DNA of 64,000 bases from the NCBI GenBank assembly GCA_947179155.2, contig OX359270.1, positions 3,878,077-3,942,076 of the forward strand, written 5' to 3'. This document shows positions 54,733-64,000 of the stretch, one piece after another (within the stretch, counting starts at the first letter, position 1; each line of letters starts with the position of its first letter). Below the pieces are notes generated by a model. That model made no database searches and was not told the origin of the DNA. It saw nothing but the letters and a program-made list of their open reading frames with translations. The position numbers were made by a program, and so were the translations under genes. The stretch comes from Hedera helix. Its lineage: Eukaryota; Streptophyta; Magnoliopsida; Apiales; Araliaceae.

Positions 54733-57700
54733 ATGTCAGCTTTTTCATCAACAAATCTGCAGTCAAATCTCGAGCGCTTGCTTCATTCTCTCACTCCAAG
54801 TGTACCTTCAAAACCAATTCCGCTGGTAATTCTGCTTTCTTCTTTTTGGTTGAATATTTGTGATTTGATGATGAATTTGTGTGTCTGGTTGTGTGTTTTT
54901 TTTTTTAAATAAATAAAATTGTGTGTTCTTGTTGTGTATAAAGTGAATTCTTCCTGATTTTTTTTTTTTATTATTTTGATTTCATTTTTGTATTTTCATA
55001 AATTGGGAGTTTATTTTCCCTCTTTCTTTTTTTCTAGTATAATTCTACACACAAAAAAGTTGTTATATTATTTTCACTATGTTTTTTTTTATAGTCTTAC
55101 ATGGTTCTCTCTTATATGTAAGTGGGACGGCAAAATGGGATATTCCCATTGTAGTTGTCACTTTTTCAATTGGCCATTAAACTTTAAGGAAACTTATATT
55201 TTCACGGTAAAAAATGATATTTTCACTGTCAAACCATCGCTATAAATGTATAACAACGGTTTGATTGTGAAAATATCGAAAATAGCTGTGAAAATATCAA
55301 TTTTCAACTTTAAAAATAAGCAATTAGTCAACTGAACTCATTAAAATTGTAAAATTAGGCATTCCGATAAATTAATTGGATGAAAGTTTAATTATTATCT
55401 GTGTCTATGTAAATAAAATAAAAAATTAAAATATTGCTTATGTGAATTTTTTTTTTAAAAAATACTTGAAAAAATTAAAATAAAACAAAAAGATTACTTA
55501 TCTAGAAAAAAAGTTGAATAAATGAAAAAACAAAATCAAAAAATTGCTCATCTAGATTCCTTTTTCTTCAACGTTCATTCTTCATTTGATTCTTCGCCCA
55601 CAAATCATCTCTTCTTTTTCATCATCTGATTCTTCACCCACAAATTATACCCCCACAACCAAATTCTCGCACCACCACCATCGCCTCAAATTCTGGTCAA
55701 ACTTCTCTTTCTCCGACCACCAGAAAAACCTATTCCCTTCGATCCAATTGTAGCTAACATTGAGCGCAAGTGTGAGGACAAGCTATAGGAGAAATCTCAC
55801 TACCAAATTCAATGAAGCTCCGGCAGTTGAGTCACAGTCGATCCTCAAATGGGTTTACGACTGAGCATGAACTCACTCAATGGAATTTGAAAATTTGGAC
55901 GGAAAACAAAGGGGTTGGTTTGGCTACCATTTATAAAGAAGAAGATGAAGAAAAAAGAGAGAAAAAGAGAGTTTTGCACAATGAAATGCATGAATGTATG
56001 TATCTACGATTCAATTGGTTTGTTGAGCCATGAATTCATCGAAAATCATATGAAATTATGGGAATGAATCATCCCAAATTAAGACCCTAGATTTTTCTCA
56101 AATTGATTACAAAGAAACATAAGCAAAAAGATGATAGATATAGATCTTATAATGGTGGAAGATGATCAGATGACTGATTTAGGGCCAATAGAATTAAACC
56201 CTTATGAAAATGAAGAAGGAATTAATTCAGATGAAGAAGGGAGTTTAGAATAGAGAGAGAATATAGGTAAAGAAAAGAAAAAAATTAAAATTTAATTCTT
56301 CATTGTACTTTAAATTCTTACACCTCAATTTGACGGTCGTTACATAAATATAACAAAATGGCTTAATTAAGAAATTTTAATTAGTTTAATTGCTTAAAAT
56401 CAAATTTTTAAAGTTCATTTGTCAAATGCTTTAAAGTGAATTACCATAATGGGTATTTACCCTTTTTGCCGAGGTGGGACCCACCTTATTGAAACCATGT
56501 GAAAATTTCATTAACATGTGCTGGAATATCAATCTCTTTTTATATATGCTTGCATTTTTTTCTTTTGGTTCGCCATTTACATTCTTCCTTTAAATTGTTA
56601 AGGAAAGTCTGGATTTTTATTTTTGTTATGCAAATTTGTATGATATTTTTTGGGTGATGGTAATCTGATACAGTGGAAAATATAATGAAAATTCAAATTT
56701 TCATATATTTTAGCATATGTGGAGATTTAATATACTCCCTTCGTCTCTTTTTAATTGATATTTTAACGTTCTGCACATAGATTATAAAATATAATTAATG
56801 CTTTGTCCGATTGACTAAATTGAGTATAAAATTTGAATATTAATCTTTTAAACTTTATCAAAAAGATGAGAGATAGAAATAAAATAGCCTTTAATCATAA
56901 GGGATAATACGAAAAATTAAATATTTAATATTTCTTTGAAATCTACAAATGACAAATAAAAAAGAACAAAAATCTCTCTCTAAAAAGACATAAAAAGGGA
57001 TGAAGAGAATATTTTGTATTGTTTTATTTATTAATTAGGAAAATTTAGTAGTTTAATTTATATTTAGCCTGTTTATATTTTGAGCTTTAGTTTTTGATAA
57101 TTTTATTTAGGTTTAGGTTTTAATTATTTTCCTTTTCCAATTAATCGTAAAAAGTAGTTTAACATTATAAATATGTTATCTTAGAATTTTATAAGATACA
57201 ATTTTTGACTATCATACGTATTTCTCTTTAAAAGTTTTGTATCTTTCTTGATTGTTCGTTAGGTTAGTACTATAACTAATCAATCACATTTGTGTTAGTA
57301 ATCTAACTATTATTCCGTTGCGTCATAATTCTTTATGGGCTATTGTAACCTTTTAACGGTATAAATTTTTTACAATCAATCATTTGATCCATCTTTTTAT
57401 GGAGAATTTCATGCCTTTTAAATTTAAAAAAAGAAAAGAAAAGAATAAAAGAATCAGAATTTTATGAACTTTTACGGAAATGCTTCTTGTCAAATGTGAA
57501 GGTCTAGGGCTTATTTTGGACTCCCTCCATTTGGATTTTTTTTATCTATTCTTAGTATTTAAGGAAAAATGGATTTATTTAATTGATGAATGTAAAATTA
57601 CCAATTTTTTCCTGACTTTCCATAAGAAGGATCAAAAAATTGAACTGGGATGAACTTGTCATTTAGCATGTAAGTAATGTTATAAATTCTTTATTAAAAA

Positions 57701-59712
57701 ATAAATAGATAAAGGATAAACAAAAGTGATATCTAAGTCGGTATTTTTGATCTAATTCTACTCTAGAATATAATCATCCATTTTTAATATTTGTTTGGGA
57801 ATGTGGGCAGAGTTGCATTTACACTCTAAACAGAATGTGGAATCCTGTTGGTAGGCCAATTTCTGAATACTTCACCCTGGAGGATCTCTGGGATTGTTTT
57901 GAGAAATATAGTGCTTGTGGTGCCGGAACAAAAGTAGCACTAAATAATGGGAAGGATGTGGTGCAATATTTTGTACCATATCTATCTGCAATCCAAATAT
58001 TCACCAGCAGATCTCCCGAAAGCATAAGGTATATAAGCTCGCCTTATTGCTCCATTAGTAGCAACTGATAATTCCACATGAAAATATTATATTTCCACGT
58101 GATTCCTCTCGCATGAAAACTGAGTGGAACCCACATACATATGAAAGAGGCTCATGGGCAAATACCATAGTTTCATGTGAAGATATCATTTTTCCATATA
58201 GAAATATCAGTACCTTTCTTATATTACACATGAATTGCTATTGAAATTTATGTGTAAATACCCCTTCTCTTGTAGGTGTCTAAGAGAGGATTTTGATGGA
58301 GATGATGAGCTCGACGGTGAGTTTTGTAATGACGAAAGCGAGAGTGATAAATTCTCGAGGTCAATGAGCAACAACTCTAGTATGGGTTGGGATGCCTCTT
58401 CGGGAGATACCAACATTGACCATGAGGATTTATTGCCAATAAGGGATTCCCTAAGTAACCTTTATTTTAAGTTCCGTGAGTCTTGCTCACCATACGGGAG
58501 GATTCCGCTCTTTGACAAGGTAAATATTCTTATACCTTTTACTCAAATTCTGTTTGTGCTTGATCTTGAAAGGCTTATTGTTTAGCTGGGAATGCCCTTG
58601 TTATTGTTTTGTGCATGTAGATAACTGAGCTCGCTGAAGAACATCCAGGGCTTATGACATTAAAGAGCACCGATCTGTCCCCAGCCAGTTGGATGGCTAT
58701 TTCCTGGTGCGTAATTCCTTATTGTATAAAAATATGTTCTCTTGGTTGATTCATTTTTAAAGTTTATTCCTGTTGTTGACAGAACCTTAACACTACAATT
58801 ACTGATATAATATCCCCTTCGTTCATTAGGTATCCTATATATCACATTCCTACGAAGGGAACTGTGGAGGACTTATCAGCAGCCTTCCTCACTTTCCATA
58901 CACTGTCTTCATTTTTCCAAGGTTAATCACTATCTATATCTGCGCTGCATTTCTTCTTTAAAATGTGTCCGTCTTTGCTACATGATAGTTTGATTGGACT
59001 TGGGTAGGAAATAATTATTTATAAAAGATGTGTGATATTGTATAAATAATTTGATTATTTAGTGTTTAAACATTTTGGTCACAACAATATATCATGGTGG
59101 ACATTACTTAACTACAATGACATTCCCTTTTAGGCCTTGGCATCGGCTAACACTCGATTTATTATTTGAAATCTACTCATTTTCTCCACTCTGGCATGAT
59201 CATGTAAAAGAATAAGTATAAGTACACAACATTCATCTTAACAATTAAAAAGTGGGGCATGATATTGAAATCTGTGTCATGCCCCACTTTTTAATAATTA
59301 AGATAGATGTAGTGCTTGATTTTGTGTTTGGATATTGTGTATATAAACTTGTCCCATCTCAAATATTTTTTGAATCTGATGGTCTGATCTAGTCTATTTT
59401 TGTAAATGTAAAACAGTAATATTAAACTTCTTGTTTATTTTAGATGATGATGTGGATGTTGCTGATGAAGACAATGGGAACTCTAATATTCAAAGCTGCG
59501 AGTCAGGAAGTCCATCAATATCTCTCCCTCCATTTGGACTGGCCACGTATAAGCTCATAGGTGACATCTGGTTCAACCACGGGGAGCTCGACTATGCGAG
59601 GTTTTTTGACCTCCAACAAGCTGCCGATTCTTGGTTGAAGCAGCTTGATTTCAACCACCATGATTTCAATTTTTTTACGATGATGAATATTGACCATGCA
59701 TATTTTTATTGA
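54733..59712 (+). CDS. DUF789 family protein
   Basis: Six exons join in frame to 333 aa: 54733-54825, 57811-58028, 58276-58519, 58621-58706, 58830-58921 and 59444-59712. All introns are GT-AG. Features typical of plant DUF789 proteins are present in order: NLERLLHSLTPSVPSKPIP near the N-terminus, then FTLEDLWDCFEKYSACGAG, VVQYFVPYLSAIQIF, an acidic serine-rich linker (exon 3), LYFKFRESCSPYGRIPLFDK, SPASWMAISWYPIYHIPT, AFLTFHTLSSFFQ, and LATYKLIGDIWF near the end. The biochemical role of this family is not known. No signal peptide or membrane helix is visible. Met at 54733 starts a peptide matching the family N-terminus. Exon 2 opens with a SCIYTLNRMWNPVG stretch that varies in the family, so the first splice junction is the least certain. 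Intron 1 is 2985 bp and carries repeats. Confidence 0.92.
55190..55300. repeat. Foldback repeat with GTGAAAATATCA arms in DUF789 intron 1
   Basis: TATATTTTCACGG and GATATTTTCACTGTCAAACC on the left mirror GGTTTGATTGTGAAAATATC and CTGTGAAAATATCA on the right, around TATAAATGTATAA. Confidence 0.8.
56735..57010. mobile_element. Stowaway-like MITE in DUF789 intron 1
   Basis: The left end TACTCCCTTCGTCTCTTTTT mirrors the right end AAAAAGGGATGAAGAGAATA. Length about 275 bp, with TA at both edges. Confidence 0.7.
58067..58212. repeat. Foldback repeat in DUF789 intron 2
   Basis: CCACATGAAAATATTATATTTCCACGTG on the left and TTTCATGTGAAGATATCA, CATATAGAAATATCAG on the right, with GTGGAACCCAC in the middle. 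A diverged relative of the GTGAAAATATCA foldbacks. Confidence 0.55.
59244..59295. repeat. Perfect 19-bp hairpin in DUF789 intron 5
   Basis: ATTAAAAAGTGGGGCATGA (59244-59262) and its exact reverse complement (59277-59295) are separated by 14 bases. Outside the core the arms go on pairing imperfectly for about 20 bp each way (CATCTTAAC against TTAAGATAGATG). Confidence 0.9.
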
Positions 59713-59729
59713 TTTGGTATACCCTTGTG

Positions 59730-59985
59730 CTAGTTTGGATCGAATAAATGAGGGTGAAAATAGAATGATTAATTCTTATGGAATGAAAAAAATATATATT
59801 TGATTACTCTATTTGAATGGAATATAACATTCTCATTTTTCTTAAATTTATGAATATTATTCCTTAAGAAAGAGTATAGAATGATTCATTCCCGGTCGAA
59901 AGGGAATGAAATATTTCACCTTTCATTCTATTTCCTTCTCTATTCTATTCTTTTATCAATTCTATTCCTTCAATCAAAATGTAGC
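59730..59985. mobile_element. MITE-like element beyond the DUF789 gene
   Basis: Ends CTAGTTTGGATCGAATAAAT and TTCCTTCAATCAAAATGTAG are imperfect inverted repeats around GAATGATTCATTCC words. It resembles 49196-49417. Its left end includes AATAAA (59743-59748), which could serve as the poly(A) signal of the DUF789 gene. Confidence 0.55.
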
Positions 59986-61699
59986 ATTGGGGCTTATCGC
60001 AGTTGCTTGAACAAATTTAGAAGTTTTCTTTTCTTTTTTTTTTTATTTTTGAAAGGGGAAATTTACTTGAAAGATAGTGAAGATGATGTTGTAATATTGG
60101 GGTAATCTTCTTCGATTGTAAGAAAATTAGAAATTTTGGTGATATTTAATTCAAGTTCATTTTGTGTTCGCTTGATTTCCATGAATGAATGGTTCTTTTG
60201 ATTAATCATATCTGCTAGTAGGTGGTTGCAAAATTATACCGTTCTCATATTATACTTTCTTTCTTTTTTGGACATATCTAAATATTATATCTTTAATATA
60301 GTTAGATATATTCGTAGAAAAGAGGGGTCGTATAGTCCAAAGATTTTTCTTCAGATAAAGTTATTGAGAAAAATTAAATATTATTGATGGACCGTAAAAC
60401 GTGGGTCATATACTTTTAGGGCTGTATATTGGATCTAAAGATCGTCGGAGTGTTAAATAGGTTTGTTTTACTCTCATAAAAAAAACATCCAGATTTAAAT
60501 ATAGATATAAAGGTTAATTTAGAGGGTATTTTTGTCCACCAAATTTCAATACTATATTTATTAATATTAATATTTATATTTATATCTTCTTTTTTTTGCT
60601 AACTTTTTTTTAATTTATTTTAATCGTCCACCAATGACCATTTTTCTTATTTATATCATTTTTAATAATACATATTCATGAATTACACATTTGTTTTTAT
60701 TTGTATCAATTATGTAATATATCTTTAAATTTTGAAATAATAAATAGTTAACCTATTTGAACTTTTCTTTTACTTTTACGTTACTTTTGTATATTCTTTA
60801 AGTGAAATAGGAGTATAAATATATTAATAGTGATGAAAATAGAGCAAAGGGAATTTATAAATTAATAAATAGAAGTAGTAATTTAAAAATACAATTATAA
60901 TTCTGGTAGTAAATTTCACTGGACTTCAAAAAAGGAATACAATTACACAAAATAAATGCTTAGAGGAATTCAAAAAGGATAAAATTAAAATCTTATGAAA
61001 TTTGGAGGGTCACTTTTGCAAATTAACCCTCTATTTTAGAAGAAATACTATGCATGCATAGCGTATGTTGATAATGTCAAATACTCTATGCATTATGTTG
61101 ATATTAATGCCCTTATATTGCACCTTCTGATTGTAATATGTCATGTATGTGTTTTAATTTTTAGGAGAAAATCAATAAGTTAGATTTTATAGTCACATTT
61201 GTTTTACTAGTTAAATTATTTTTACAATAGATGTATGATGCATAAATTATATACAAAAAATTATACATAAATAATAGAACTCATGAAATGCATACCAATA
61301 ACGATGTATAAAAATTTAAATAATTGGTCTCATTTTTATTTTTTTATCGCCTTTTATATTATTTGTACATAATTTCTTATGTATAGTTTATGCATATAAA
61401 ATTACTCTTATGTTACTGTGATAAATTATAATTACACAATTTTTTGAAGAGTTTAGGTTCTTGAATTTTTCTCCGGACAAAAAAGAAGAGATCGAAAAAA
61501 CTCACGTTAGATAGAAAATAAAAGAATAAAAGACTTGCAATTTTTCTTACATATTGCTACTGAGTTTTAAAAAGCAAATGATAGAAAAGCTAAATTTATA
61601 TTCATATTGCCATTTTATTCTTATATTAAATTTTTAAATAAGAGTGTAATCGAAATTATCAAAATTTGTTTATGTTATCTAGCTGTTTGTTAACATGTC
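59986..61699. other. AT-rich intergenic region
   Basis: No gene recognised; only short open frames of random composition. Confidence 0.5.
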
Positions 61700-62086
61700 A
61701 ATTTTTAGAGGGAAATTTTTGCAGAAAAAAATGATTAACTTTTTTTTCATTTCATTTCTTTTAAGTTTATTAAAAATTTAAAAATAACATAATAATCTAT
61801 TATCTATTATATATATTAAAACGCAGTACACTTTAATATCAGTCAGTCATGTATCATTCTCACATTAACTCAATTTTCTACCAGTATTTATTACAATTGA
61901 TTTATTATTATATTTATTCAATAATCTAGAGCTAATTTTTTTTTTAATATTTTTCCAAAATTGTATATAACTCTCGCACATAAAATATGTAATTATCCAA
62001 TAATTTGATATTTTTTTAATTTTTTACAGCTAATTCTCACACAACAAAATATGTAATATTATCTCATAAATCAACACAAATATAAA

Positions 62087-62124
<38 letters not shown>

Positions 62125-64000
62125 CTAGCAAAAAAAAAAGTTTTTCTTTTCAATTTTTGTGTGCGTTTGGATTTAAAAAAATTATAAATGTAACACTATC
62201 TCATAATTACAGATAACTCTCACATAATAATCTATTATATATATTAAAATGCAGTACACTTTAACCACAGTCAACCATGTATCATGCTCACATTAACTCA
62301 ACTTTCTACCAACATTTATTACAATTGATTTATTATTATATTTATCCAATAATCTAGAGCTATTTTTTTTTTAATATTATCCCAGAAATGCATATAACTC
62401 TCATACATAAAAATATGTAATTATCCAATAACGTGATCTTTTTAAAAAAAATTACAGCTAATTCTCACATAACAAAATATGTAATATTATCTCATAAATC
62501 AACACAAATATAAATCTAGTTTATATATATATAATTCTAGCACAAAAAAAAAAGTATTTTTTTTTCCACTTTTTGTGTGAGTATGGAATTAAAAAAATTA
62601 TAAATGTAACATTATCTCATAATTGCAAATAACTCTCACACAACAATCTATTATATATATTAAAACGCAATACATTTTAACCACAGTTAGACATGTATCA
62701 TGCTCACATTAACTCAACTTTCTACCTACATTTATGACAATTGATTTATTATTATATTTATCCAATAATCTAAAGCTAATATTTTTTTTTAATATTATCT
62801 CATAATTGCATACAACTCTCACACATAAAAAATATATAATTATCCAATAATATGATCTTTTTTTTTTAATTTTTTACAGCTAATTCTTACACAACAAAAT
62901 ATGTAATATTATCCAATAAATCAACACAAATAAAAATCTAGTTTTTATATCTATAATTCTAGCAACAAAAAAAGTATTTTTTTCACTTTTTGTCAGATGT
63001 AGAATTAAAAAAATTGTAAATGTAACATTATCTCATAATTACAGATAATTCTCACACAATAATTTTTTGAATATTATCACATATAGCTGCAGATAACTTT
63101 CAAAAAAAAGAAATTGTAATCTATTATATATGTTAAAAAACAGTACACTTTAACCACACTCTGTCATGTGTCATGCTCACATTAACTCAATTTCTTACCA
63201 GCATTTATTTCAATTGATTTATTATTAATTTTTTCCAATAATCTAAAGATAATTTTATTTTTAATATTATTACATAATTGCATATAACTCTCACACATTA
63301 AAATATGTAATTATCCAATAATTTGATTTTTTTTAAATTTTTTACGGCTAATTCTCTCACAAAAAAATATGTAATATTTTTCTATAATTCAACACAAATA
63401 TAAATCTGGTTTTTATATATATAATTCTTGCAAAAAAAAAAATTTATTTCACTTTTTGTATAAGTATATATGGAATTAGAAAAAATATAAATGTAACATT
63501 ATCCTATAATTACAGATAACTCTTACACAATAATTTTTTAAATATTATCCCATATAATTGTAGATAACTCTCACAAAAAAAAATGTAATCTATTTATTAT
63601 ATATATTAAAACGCAGTACACTTTAACCACAGTTAGTCATGTGTCATGATTACATTAACTCAACTTTCTACTAACATTTATTATAATTGATTTATTATTA
63701 TATTTATCTAATAATCTAAAGCTATTTTTTTTAATATTAACCCAAAATTGCATATAACTCTCACACATAAAATATGTAATTATCCAATAATTTGATCTTT
63801 TTTTAATTTTTTACAACAACTTCTCACAAAAAAAATATGTAATATTATTCCATAAATCAACACAAATATAAATCTGATATATATATATATAATTCTAGCA
63901 AAAAAAAAGTAATTTTTTCACTTTTTTGTGTGAGTATGGAATTTAAAAAATTGTAAATATAACATTATCACATAATTGCAGATAACTCTCACACAATAAT
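61700..64000. repeat. Tandem array of about 416-473-bp monomers, continuing past the window
   Basis: A landmark GCAGTACACTTTAA recurs at 61823, 62251, about 62667, about 63140 and 63613, giving periods of about 428, 416, 473 and 473 bp. Each monomer also holds CTCACATTAACTCAA, TTATCCAATAATCTA, ATAACTCTCACACATAAA, AAATCAACACAAATATAAAT and a short TA run. The last two periods carry an extra segment of about 55 bp containing AATATTATC. Very AT-rich, with no coding potential. Confidence 0.9.

Noticed and set aside
55812..56033. 73-codon frame in DUF789 intron 1 with an acidic, lysine-rich part
   Set aside because: No recognised family and no splice context; it could be transposon debris, but support is too thin to call a gene.
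1..64000. tRNA, rRNA and other structured RNA genes
   Set aside because: Scanning by eye gave no clover-leaf, box A/B pair or rRNA-like stretch that I could support.

Overview
This is a gene-poor, AT-rich window of a plant nuclear genome, most likely a eudicot. It has spliced GT-AG genes for plant proteins, an LTR retrotransposon with an initiator-methionine tRNA primer site, a FAR1-type Mutator remnant, and many microsatellites and MITE-like insertions. I cannot name the species from the sequence. Four protein-coding genes can be modelled exon by exon. Each model is in frame throughout.

Layout. 1-720: a broken FAR1/Mutator-like transposase gene (minus). 998-11566: a complete, very young Ty3/gypsy element of the Tekay/Del type (minus) with 2864-bp LTRs, a 5-bp target duplication and one uninterrupted 1548-aa Gag-Pol frame. 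About 12015-16641: a solo LTR of a related element (plus) that splits an AAT microsatellite and carries about 22 copies of a 39-bp repeat. 16642-17522: duplicated AAT-rich DNA. 19142-26801: AIP1, actin-interacting protein 1 (minus, 6 exons, 609 aa). 28338-36582: SSU72, RNA polymerase II CTD phosphatase (minus, 4 exons, 193 aa). Its 7-kb second intron holds a complete non-autonomous LTR element, a 356-bp tandem duplication, a LINE remnant with a MITE inside it, and a Stowaway-like MITE. 37126-38470: a broken alpha-COP gene fragment between inverted repeats. 38471-44100: intergenic DNA with foldback and MITE-like elements and a purine-rich tract. 44254-51109: ABCG11-type cuticular lipid half-transporter (plus, 10 exons, 712 aa), with two apparent GC-AG introns. 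54733-59712: a DUF789 family protein (plus, 6 exons, 333 aa). 61700-64000: the start of a tandem array of about 416-473-bp monomers that runs off the window.

The four genes act in unrelated processes: actin turnover, transcription termination and CTD dephosphorylation, cuticle export, and an unknown role. They look like ordinary single-copy genes separated by transposon debris, not a functional cluster. The most notable signals are: the intact gypsy element whose Gag-Pol stop codon comes from the LTR and whose polypurine tract is translated; the captured alpha-COP fragment; two GC-AG introns in one gene; a dispersed family of short foldbacks built from a GTGAAAATATCA motif; and a perfect 19-bp hairpin in a DUF789 intron. 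I found no clear evidence of a wholly new biological system.
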